Source: Theocolax elegans
Lineage: Eukaryota; Arthropoda; Insecta; Hymenoptera; Cerocephalidae
Direction of reading: 5' to 3'
Length of the DNA stretch: 64,000 nt
NCBI GenBank assembly: GCA_026168455.1
Contig: CM047426.1
Location: 31,617,058 to 31,681,057 of the forward strand
Notes under the pieces: model-generated
Told to the model about the DNA's origin: nothing
Database searches by the model: none
Seen by the model: the letters and a program-made list of their open reading frames with translations, nothing else
Shown: positions 1 through 9,860 of the stretch, piece after piece
How the letters are laid out: every line of letters begins with the position of its first letter
Numbering within the stretch: position 1 is the stretch's first letter
Made by a program: the position numbers and the translations under genes

Positions 1-968
1 CTATTGTAACATATATTCGAGATATAAAAAAAATTTGATATTAAAGGAAAGACAGAGAAAGAGAGATAGATAGATAGATAGATATATGTTTACTTGTACA
101 TTACAAAATATAATAAATACAGTTTATAAAATTCAATATAAATAAATAGCGTATTCGATATCACAGTCAGTGTAAACCTAAGAAAGAGTGAGAGGAGAGG
201 GGGATTTTAAAATATAGGGAAATGCTCTTTCGTCTAAAACCACCACCATGGAAAACTGTTTTTGAGACTCATTGCTCCGGCGTGAGTATCGCCGTTCTCT
301 ATCAAGTTTTGAGCATCCGCTATCCATTTTCTGGAGACTAAGTATCCAAAACGAGCAAGTAACGAGTATCCGAGAACTGTCGGAGCATCTATGCTCTTGA
401 TCAAAGAAATACAGTTTATTAGTATGTATTTATATTTATGTTTATCAAAATCAGGTTATAAAAATAAATAATATTTATTTATAAAATAACTAATGTATTT
501 CACTTTTTACGGGGATCTACGCGCTAAAGCAAAATTATTGCAATTTGTTTTGTTCATGGTTTTTACAATATCGATTAATTTAAAAGTAGTCGTAGCTAGA
601 ACTGTGTAATACTTGAAATAAATAATATTGTCTAATCTACATTGAGAAGATTTAACTAATCGTTTTTTTAATTTCTTCATAAATGTAAAATATAAATGTA
701 TCTATTTAATATCTCAATATAAGTTAAAATTATATGAACAGAGAGTGGTGTATATGTGTCATTAGACCAATACTATGTAACGATGTAAACTTGCGTCTAT
801 AAGTTTTAAAATTTTCTAACATTAGTTCAAATAAAACCAGGAGGAAATTTTACAAGTATTTAAACGTATTGCAATTATTGATTTTTATTAAATAAGAAAT
901 AATATTATTTCCGTCAATCCTTATGCTGCCAGCTTATTAAATTCATGGTGGATTTATATAAATATATA
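1..968. other. AT-rich non-coding stretch with a GATA microsatellite
   Basis: No ORF of note and no recognisable gene. A short GATA tandem array lies at about 64-85, preceded by a GA-rich tract. The stretch at about 240-400 is somewhat less AT-rich and holds no motif I can name. The rest is AT-rich and featureless to the eye. Confidence 0.6.
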
Positions 969-1401
969 GGGGAGGACGGGGCTAAGTTCACCATGGGGCT
1001 AATTTAACCTTTTGGAATATTTTCACACAGAATGCGTTTTTTAAAATTGTGCCCGGGTAAAAAAGTTACTTTTTCATTTACAAATCTTTGTCTCGAGATA
1101 CATTTGTGCATTTCAAGGTACTCGAAAAGTTAGTACCAAAAAACTGTTTTTGCACTTTGCATTATTGGGATCTTTTTTTTTCGGCAGTAGACAGTTAAAT
1201 TCTATACTTTTAGACGAATATTTTGACGTGCGATTGGTCGGTATAGATTTTTTATTTTTAAATTTTCACACTTGGTAAAAATCAGGTAAGTAGTTAAGAT
1301 GTTGAACTTATTTTCTGTCTATGTAGAGTGTAAAAATAATCAAAATTCGCTAAGAAAAAAATTCATAAAATAAAAACGGGCAACTTAACCCCATCCTCCC
1401 C
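969..1401. mobile_element. 433-bp MITE with TA target duplication and GGGGAGG termini
   Basis: The left end reads GGGGAGGACGGGGCTAAGTT and the right end is its reverse complement apart from two transitions, so 18 of 20 terminal bases match as inverted repeats. TA lies immediately outside both ends (967-968 and 1402-1403), as expected for a Tc1/mariner-type insertion. The interior is AT-rich with no transposase reading frame, so the element is non-autonomous. Assignment to the Tc1/mariner superfamily rests only on the TA duplication and the terminal repeats. Confidence 0.7.
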
Positions 1402-1865
1402 TATGTATATATATGGGAGTACAAGGGACATAAACAAAAATCGGTGAGTTCGTCATTATATATGCAGAAAAACTAAAATTGTATTGAACAGTATAAAATA
1501 TTGCACGCTTTCGTCGCTAACTAGCACCGAGATGGGAGCAAAAAAACGGCAATAAACAATAGAAAAAATTTTAAATATCTAATTTGTATATAGTTCTATT
1601 ATTGAATATTATAGTCAATAATGACTTAAATCTCCATGGACAAAGTTTACGCAACAAATGGAAGCTTTAATGTACACATTAAAATTAAAATTTACAATTT
1701 ATTGAGTCGGTATAAATTTAAAGCGGTCGCTTCCTCAAAATTAATGTATCGCCCCTATATGTAGTATATTATTCTACTACACTATAATATTTAAGTAATT
1801 CATGATTGAATATATCCTAATTTGAATAGCCCATCTCTTTTTCCAAAAGAGTAATGCATTTTCCA
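1402..1865. other. AT-rich non-coding stretch
   Basis: Nothing recognisable. A few short T- and A-runs, no ORF of note, no clear repeat. Confidence 0.5.
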
Positions 1866-2744
1866 AGATTTCTGTAACAAAATGTACAACATTTAGATGT
1901 TACAAATATCTTACAACATTTTCCTAAAAAGTTTTAATAAATGTTAGTAGAATTTTGAGCATAATTGAAACGGTTTTTAAGCCAGAAAATGACGAATTAG
2001 CAAAAAATGCTCAAAATATGATCCTAATATGATCAAATTTCAAATTTTGTCTAACCTTAAAATGCTCAATTTCTACTAGGGAGTTGTTAATATTTTTAAG
2101 TATGCTTTACCAGAAAATACAAATGTTTAAAAAAAATCGCATTTTAGAGTATAAATGTTTTCTCAAGATCCGGTTACTGAAACGTTTTCAAATTTTTACA
2201 GTGTATCTCCTCTATTATTTTCCACAACCACAATGTTTTCCAACCCGTTTGATCGATCAGATTCAGAGGTATAAACAATCAAAACTTTCATTCAAAAATA
2301 TATAATGCTAAATAACTGCGTTGACAATAAATCCTTTGAGCTGAAAAAGAATATAGGGATCATCGTTACCATAAAGACTATACCTTTTCCCAAAATTTCA
2401 AATGGATTGAAAGCTTTTTATGTTCGAAAACATTGGACATGGAAAACTCAATTTTTTCAGTTTTCATTTTTTTTATCATAAACTAATCTATAAAATCACT
2501 TGAAATTTTACAGCAAATATCTGCTAGTATTTTTAATTACCATCATTTTTTAAGTTCGTAATCTTTGAAATTGAAAAATATTAACTAATAGAGACTAATA
2601 AAATATAACTAATAGAGGTTATTTTAAAAATCCAAATTTGGAAGAAATATTTTTTTATTCTCTACAAAGTACATTTAGTTGGTTTTAAAAATAACATCTG
2701 CTAGAGTCAAAATTTTTAAAAATAAGTTTTTCAGAAATCGAAAA
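1866..2744 (+). repeat. Dispersed repeat, copy 1 (unclassified), interrupted by a nested MITE
   Basis: Once the nested 130-bp MITE is removed, about 750 bp matches the reverse complement of 21001-21735, with moderate divergence and small indels. Shared landmarks include the segment around 1890-1945, the GATCGATCAGATTCAGAGGT block near 2252, and the block from about 2668 to 2744. I see no terminal inverted repeat, poly(A) tail or conserved protein. A 73-codon reading frame (2084-2305) lies inside the repeat but matches nothing I know. It could be a non-autonomous DNA element or part of a larger transposon. Confidence 0.75.
1947..2076. mobile_element. 130-bp MITE nested in the dispersed repeat
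   Basis: The termini are GTAGAATTTTGAGCAT on the left and, on the right, the reverse complement of GTAGAAATTGAGCAT. TA flanks both sides (1945-1946 and 2077-2078). The homologous copy at 21.0-21.7 kb lacks this segment and so acts as a nearly empty site. That makes it a true insertion rather than part of the host repeat. It has no coding capacity. The superfamily is uncertain; TA duplication suggests Tc1/mariner. Confidence 0.7.
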
Positions 2745-5640
2745 TTGATTATAAATCAGAAACGAATAGATCCAAAAACGATTTCTTTCGTGAATTTGGA
2801 AAAAGAAAAGAAATGTATATGTACCTAAACCCTGCGATATTGACCGAAAAGTTTCAGAAATAGAGCTATATATACGTACACATACGCACACACACACACA
2901 CACACATTCATACAGACAATTTCTAAAAACATGTGATTTGAACTGTAGGCATTTCAAAACATGCTTCTTACATTTTTTTGACAAATCGAAAAATTTTACC
3001 ATTACACAGTTTCCTCTGCGAGGAAGCAAAATTAATGCAAAATATAAAATGCATATTCGTAAAATTAAATTAACGTTGGGGATATTTATGATGAATGTGA
3101 TGCTGTAAATAATGATAACAATGCATTAAAATGCCGGAAGCGAAATTTGATAAATCCACGTACACCAAGAAACACAGGATACGGGACAACGGAAAATTCA
3201 AAATGAAGTGCGTAGCGTGACATTTGTAATTTTCTTTCTGTTTTCTTAAACGCTGCAGAAGCACGAGCGTAATACGTCGAAAAAGTATGACTAATGCACC
3301 GAACGGAATAAATCTGTTCTGCGTGCTTACTTTTGGCAAACTTCCCATTACAGCGGGAGAATCGCCGATGGAGAAAATACTGTTTCATGGTCGTTTGAAT
3401 TATTTGCTTGACCTGTCAGTGTAATGCGTGCGTCACGAAACGCTGCGGAAAGTTTAAATTGCATTTTTATCTTTTTCCTCTATTTCGTCTTATAATTTTC
3501 TTTTTTTTGCTAATATTTATGATAGAAATTCATTAAAATTGGATTCATCTACCTTTCACGATTATATTTAGAAAATAAATTATCAGTGATGCGACAATTG
3601 ATGCCTGGTTGCATTTCCTCTACTGACATACAAAGTGTACTCAGCTTAATTGGTAATCTAATGTTTTTAATAAACCGGAAAACGTTCATTAAAATTAAAG
3701 AATGGCGTGTCTATATAAAATATAATAAATCTTATAACAAAAAGTTTCGTCAAAATAAAATCGGTAATTTTAATTAAAATTTACTTTTCATTGTTACAAT
3801 TTAACATTAGATATAGGAACAATGCCATTTTGTACGGAAAGTTAATTTAATAATATACTTATATTCGACTCAGTAAGTTATTTAATTATTTTATCTATCT
3901 ACAATCCAGAATTCATCTACAATTGCGAAGAATTTGCAATTATTCATTACTTATACAAAATAAAATTTTCACATTGACTTTAGCACATGATGTACGTTTC
4001 ATAAACGAAACAAATGAAAAATAATTGCTATATATCACAGTGCACCATATGATTTAATTCTTATTTGTATTATAGTCATATTGTTCGAACAGAATAATAG
4101 TTTTAATGGAATATTATCTAATGAACCTATAACGAAACTACTATTATCTGGTTTTGATAAGATTCAGTGTGTCAAATATAAAAACCTAGATATCTCAAAA
4201 TTTTCAAAAATAAAGTTTTGTTATTATCGTAACAGCGAATTTATTAATAAATTAATAAATTTAATTTCAACTTTGTAATTTTTCAATTTTGTATTTCAAT
4301 ATGTTAGATGTAACTATAATGAAAATAGACTGTTTACGATATCCATAAATTAGTAGTTGATATTCCTTATCATAACCAAATCCTGATCAGCACCCAATTG
4401 TTGATCATTTTGTTAATGTAATTCATAAAGGAATTAATTTTTCAATATTAGAATATTTTGACAAAAATATATAGTAATTGGTTAAGTTTACAATGCATAT
4501 ATTACGATATAATATGGAAAATAATGTTAAGTTTGTATGCGTGAAGGTATATGATCAAGAATTAGTCTTACTGATCAGAAATTGGTTATATTACGATTTG
4601 TACGCAATAGTTATTTTAATACTTAAGGGGATGCCGCACCTTCATGTTACATACATACTTACCGATATTAACTGATATTTCAAATTTATCTTTCAATTTG
4701 CATATTTTTTCTAATGTATGACTTAAGGTAAATTCTACAATGTGCAACAATTATGTGTATGAAATCTGTAATCTGTACGGACTCCCTTTAACTGTTAATT
4801 TTATTATATTCAAACTTTAAATACATAAGTAAATAGTTTGAGTGTATAGTTATTACGTTGCTGACCTAATGTCTTCGACGACATAAATGCGGCGAACGTT
4901 ATTATCGTACGCCTACTCTCGTGTTTTGCAAAATGAAAATGCCTTTTACGAGAAGCTAAGCAAATCTTTACTTGACATATTTAAATAATTAAAATAATTA
5001 TTTAAAAAACATTTATTTCAAAATAATGCATATGCATAAAATAACATTTAAATTATTAGACTTTTAGGTGTATCGTTACTAATACCATTTAGAACGTATT
5101 ACTCTGAATGGCACAGAGTGTGACCTTGTATTTGATTTCGTAATTACTATAATCATTGTACTGTCAAATGAATTATTTTTTTTAAATTACAATACCGTCG
5201 TTTTACAATAAATCTTGCGTATTTGTAAATTCGTATATGTAACAGTAAGATTAGTTAATACGCTATGAAAAATTGTTTAATAAAAACACTATATCATTAG
5301 TATTTACATCGTCCACGTAGTTTTTCTGGGTGTACAAAATTTTACAATTTCAATGTCATTATCATTATAATTTCTAAAACTTTGTTGTTGTAAACCAAAA
5401 AGTGTTGTTAAATTATAATTAGAGAAACAAGTTTCATTTTTTACACATAAAAGAACAATTCTATTAAAAGTATTCTGTAGCTTAAATAAAACTAGACACT
5501 AGTAATCAACAAAATTTTCTCGTAATTCTCAGTTGAAGAATAGAAAGTGACATCGTACAAATGCCAACGTAATAAATAAATCTATGTTTGTGTTAATTAA
5601 TTACATGTGCAGTTAGATATAATAATCTTGAATAAGCAAA
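2745..5640. other. AT-rich non-coding stretch with a CA microsatellite
   Basis: An (AC)n tract lies at about 2886-2906. The minus-strand reading frame across it has a Cys-Val run created by the repeat and is not credited as a gene. The segment 3080-3450 is somewhat less AT-rich and contains several CpGs; it may be conserved non-coding DNA, but nothing proves this. The rest is AT-rich with no recognisable gene. Confidence 0.5.
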
Positions 5641-5654
5641 AGGTTGAAAAAGAA

Positions 5655-5747
5655 GAGAACGAGGAGGAGGACGAGGATGAGGATGAGGATGAGGATGAGG
5701 TTGGGGAGGATAGAGGGTGGAGGGTGGAGGGTGGAGGGTGGAGGGTG
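5655..5747. repeat. Purine-rich tandem repeats: GATGAG array and a 7-bp minisatellite
   Basis: Positions about 5655-5700 hold an imperfect hexanucleotide array (GAGGAT units). It is followed at 5713-5747 by five exact copies of GAGGGTG. The whole tract is purine on the plus strand. It creates an artificial Leu/Ile-rich and Pro-rich minus-strand reading frame, which is not called as a gene. Confidence 0.9.
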
Positions 5748-6340
5748 ACAACGTAGGCATGGCACGAAATCATACGAGTAAAATGCAGTAATACCAGCTA
5801 TATCTCTGGCATTATCCAGACTGTACATCGGAAAACGGTCGGGATCTCGGGGCGGCGGCAGCCCCTTGTAATTAAACGTGGCATTATCGTCAGTTACGAT
5901 GTTTAATTGCCTGCGCGAGCGCCATCTGCATTGAATCAGAGAGGGAATCTCGGTTCGACGTAGCTCGGTCTCACTCTCGTTGGTGTACAACGCAAATATA
6001 TAGAGACGACCTCCAGTGAGGAACGGCAGCCGAGAGAGAATCTGCATGAAGATATATACATATCCAGCGCAGACTTACACACACGCGCGCGTACGGGAGA
6101 GAGCAACGCCTTCGCCCGAATAATTCCCCAAGAATTCATGACCACATAGACGTATGGAGAAGTTGTTTACATGTGAATGCGTGTACAAATGCTGAAGGCT
6201 GCAATGCAAGTATTTCACGTCGATGGACGAGCTCCGTGTTTTGCACGGTTTCCTGCCTCCCCGTACTAAAATGATTTAGAATTCCTCGGACCCGCGACGT
6301 TTTAGACGATTTGTATTTTAATACACGGTAACGAATCATC
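5748..6340. other. GC-richer CpG-containing island
   Basis: This stretch is clearly less AT-rich than its surroundings and rich in CpG. A minus-strand reading frame runs across it from the adjacent minisatellite, but I recognise no domain and see no convincing splice-bounded exon. Conserved non-coding DNA, a promoter or an unrecognised exon are all possible. Confidence 0.35.
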
Positions 6341-6920
6341 TCCCTGGAAAATAGCGATTTTATTAATGCGCGAAAAACTTTGTGAATTATTGGATGACAT
6401 GTTTACTTACCCGTTTAATACTTGTAATTTTATTTACACGCATGACGTTGTAACAATATATTATATTTTTCGTTTAGTATTCTTTGTTACTACTAAATAA
6501 AGAATATGTTTCTTTAAAAAGCATCGAGGTACTCGTACTTAAATTTAGTTGAAAATATAGTTTTACGCGGCAAAAGATAGAAATACAAAAACTTGGAGTT
6601 ATTAAAACAACTTGTAAAGTAGAAAACGTAACAATAAAATTTATAAAAGCAGTAGATTTTAGTGAAAACTTCTTCTACAAAATTAATTTTACTACGTAAA
6701 AGTTTAAAGGATCTTGCTACAATGTAATAAGTAATTTATTGTATAATGTATTATAATCTTCTGGATTTAAAACTTTTACACTTTATCACATTTTAAACCG
6801 ACCAGTACAATTCATGACATATGAATATTAAAATTTTAACAAACTTTTAAATATTTAGATTTAAAAATTATGTGATGTGTTTTAACTGTTTTATATATAT
6901 ACATATATATAAAAATTGTA
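6341..6920. other. AT-rich non-coding stretch
   Basis: Nothing recognisable apart from a short (TA)n-like tract at about 6892-6912 just left of the 5S-like element. Confidence 0.5.
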
Positions 6921-7379
6921 GACCAACACGGGAGCGAAATGGCAGGGATGCACCTCGTTTGGTGATAGAAGTTAAGCAGCGGTGAACGCGGATCCTAAGT
7001 GATTGGGTGACCGTGTTTGTACTTGCTTTTATGACGAGTTAGGTATTTTCCTACTTTTTACAAAGTGAGCGATGGAGGTCTAAAATGTTCTGTTGGGTGT
7101 CAAGGCCTATGCAACGTGATTTTGATACCCACCAAGAATATTTCATTAGGTACACCGAGTCATTTCAAAGGAAGTTTTCCTAAAACGATATTTATCTCAG
7201 AGAGTTTAACCACAGGTTTTTCTTCTCGACGAGTGAAACCCCGGGCAAATGCGTGAAAGCTTTGAGGATAAGGAGTTTGAAGAAATGAAATAAAAGTGGA
7301 GAGGGACAGGATACCTATAAAAGCCTTACAGAAGACATGGGTGGAAACTACCAAATAAACTAAACAAAACTAAACTAAA
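6921..7379 (+). mobile_element. 5S-rRNA-derived SINE-like element
   Basis: Positions about 6961-7013 resemble the internal control region of a 5S rRNA gene. The run AAGTTAAGCAGCG is followed by a GCG-rich block and then ATTGGGTGACCG, in the same order and spacing as animal 5S rRNA. The similarity fades toward 6921. Downstream lies about 340 bp of unrelated body, ending in an A-rich tail of AAACTAA/AAACAAA units (about 7353-7379). A 5S-like head, unrelated body and A-rich tail are what a class-3 (5S-derived) SINE would show. A decayed 5S pseudogene beside another repeat is the alternative. I saw no clear target-site duplication. Confidence 0.55.
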
Positions 7380-8433
7380 GTACATAAACTGTGTATGATC
7401 TTTATCCAAAAATTGCTATGAACAAGTATACACTACTTTGTATTGGAAAATTGGCATAAATAATACTTTAAAAAACATTGACAATTAAATATTGACAAAA
7501 ATTTGAAAATAAAATGTCTTTTTTACATACGTAAACCATACTTTTTAAACAAACAAATAATGAATAATTCTGAATGTCCTATTATGTGAAATGCACGTAT
7601 TCAGTGCTAAAAATTTGATGCTTTTAACAAATTTTATATTGTACCTTTAGAAGGTTGGTGCTTTGAAAACACTGAGGAATTTCGTGTCATTCTGTACCGA
7701 AAAGCCTGGATTACAAGATGGATAGAAGGATAGCTATAATAATTTATGTAAAACGTGCGAAATTTCCCCCATATTCTTCTATCTTTTTTAATGAGTGGAG
7801 TGGTTTATAATGGCAAAACAAAAGATGAAAGACATTCAGCAATGAGTGGTAAGCACAGTGTATGTTATACGACCACGAAATTACAAGAGTCACAGTGAGA
7901 TGATGCTTTGACGGTTTTACCGCTTCGAAACGATGCTCTCAACCGTGGTAATTCGGCCACGGTAAATATAGTTGAAACATCGTAGAAAGATATACGATGC
8001 TCAAACTTTTAAGCATTTCAACTATATTACACATCAAACTATATTATTTTTGTAATAACGACAATTACTTCCGACGATTAGAGTGCATGCGCACACCAAT
8101 ATAAATTTATAAAATAAACTTTTTTAATTATATACTATATTTATAAATAGTTAAACAAATAAATGCAGCAGTTAAACGATAGATTCTTAAACTAACGAAA
8201 CTACTCGTTGACCGAGCAGGAGCATTAAACAGTATAGGCAGAGATTACTACTTGTATTGATGGACCGTTGCCGATATAAGTAAATTTCCATAACAAAAGT
8301 GGAAGGCGAGAAAATATTCGGGTCCAGTGTTACCCATAACAATTACTCGAAAAGACATGTTTTACCCTACAGGATTTTGATGTAAGTTTCCCCTCTTCTA
8401 CGGATTGTACCCGGGCAAATGCATAGAGCCATA
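7380..8433. other. AT-rich non-coding stretch
   Basis: No gene or repeat recognised. The part from about 7840 to 7990 is slightly less AT-rich. Confidence 0.5.
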
Positions 8434-8664
8434 CTCTGACAAAAATTTTTTAGTAAAAATTGATATTTTAATGGTAAACGGAGGAAAGACTTGCACAATT
8501 ATAAAAATTGCTATTTATAAATGTAAAAATTGCCATTATTAATAGTCAATTTTTCTCAATGGTGACAATTTTTACCATTATTAATAACAATTTTTTCAAT
8601 TGTGTAAGTCTGTCCTCCTTTTACCATTAAAATATTAATTTATACTAGCAAATTTCTCTCGGTG
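8434..8664. mobile_element. 231-bp hairpin MITE with TA target duplication
   Basis: The two halves are an imperfect palindrome centred near 8549. The block ATATTTTAATGGTAAACGGA on the left pairs with its near reverse complement on the right, followed inward by AGACTTGCACAATT and its partner. TA flanks both ends (8432-8433 and 8665-8666). There is no coding capacity. The length, hairpin shape and TA duplication indicate a mariner-type MITE. The outermost 10 bp of the two ends are the most diverged. Confidence 0.75.
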
Positions 8665-9590
8665 TATGGTAAAAACTACAAGTAAAAATATTAAAAACGT
8701 ATTAGAGACCACGCAAGAAGTGACACAGATGAAACTTGCCAATTTTACTTAAAAAGCGTAGAATTAATAGTTATTACAGATTACGCATTTTGTAACGCAC
8801 GCAATAGAGATAAACGTTCAATGGATTTAAAAAGTAAATTAATCTATTTAGACATAATTTAATACCCACTACTACGATCAATTAAATATAAATAGCTTTT
8901 TTTTAAATGAAGATGGATGTTTGTTACGTAAAATAAAGATTTCTGTCGCATATAGGAGAACTGGAGAGCGCCCAAAAGTAAGGCCGAGCCGGTACGCGGA
9001 CTGCCTAATACTGTCGAGAATTCTAATTGAACATTATTTTTCCCAGAAGTCAACGTTTCTTTTGGATAAATCTGCCCTAGTTAAAATGGGGTATCCAGTC
9101 ACATTTATTAAATTAGATTTATTTAACAATGTAGAAATTAATTAGTAAATTTATATTTTTCTTGCTAAAGGAAGAAATATAATTACTTATATATTTAATG
9201 TTATGTATTTTAAACGTAACCTATTGTAAATTTGACTTGATGTTATAGGTAAATTAAAAGAAATTACTGTAAATATATAGTTTACAGTTTTTCCGAAATT
9301 AGATAAATTGTATTATATCTAGAAATGTTACTTTTAATTAAATTTAACTGTAACAAATAAAAGTTGCAGTATACAATTAAAAGAATCAGTCGTAACTTTT
9401 TGCTTCTTAATTTGTACCGTTTTCATCAGAATAACCAACTTATATCTGAAAATGTACAGTATTTACAATTCTAAAAATTGTATAAATATAATATAATATA
9501 ATTATAAAAATATCTTTAACTGAATAATTTTTTCAATAATTTTCTCAGTATTAAAATTAATTTAGCGTGGTCAAGCTAATACTATATTTG
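8665..9590. other. AT-rich non-coding stretch
   Basis: Short reading frames on both strands near 8859-9145 overlap each other and match nothing. The small segment 8955-9030 is less AT-rich. No gene called. Confidence 0.45.
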
Positions 9591-9599
9591 TCGGAAAAT

Positions 9600-9860
9600 A
9601 CCTAGATTAGGCCAATGGATGAGCACCTCGTACCATACATACTTTACATCTCGATGTTCAAATAATGCATCAATGAGTCGATTCCACTCGTTTATTTATA
9701 CGGCGACACGAGAGATAATTAACGAACGACGGCCTCGACAATGGAAACGCGTGAATCGCTGAGTCTCCGAAGGAGAATTAAAAAGCTGTCGGTTAAAGAC
9801 GTCGGAATTATTTGCTCATTGTTTCAAGTGTCTTAATTGCATGGTCTTTTATATAGCGGT
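9600..9860. promoter_or_regulatory. Candidate cis-regulatory island
   Basis: A short GC-richer island in very AT-rich flanks, with homeodomain-like TAATTA/TTAATTG cores (about 9717 and 9834), a SOX-like CATTGTTT (about 9818) and an adjacent NK2-like TCAAGTG. Clustering of such sites in a compositional island is typical of insect enhancers. The call is an inference from composition and motif density only. Confidence 0.3.

Noticed and set aside
2685..3029. 114-codon minus-strand frame with a Cys-Val run
   Set aside because: The run is the translation of the (AC)n microsatellite and part of the frame lies in the dispersed repeat; no domain.
5613..6047. 144-codon minus-strand frame, the longest outside the LTR element
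   Set aside because: Its C-terminal third is the translation of the GATGAG and GAGGGTG tandem repeats and the rest shows no known motif. An exon cannot be fully excluded, but there is no positive evidence.
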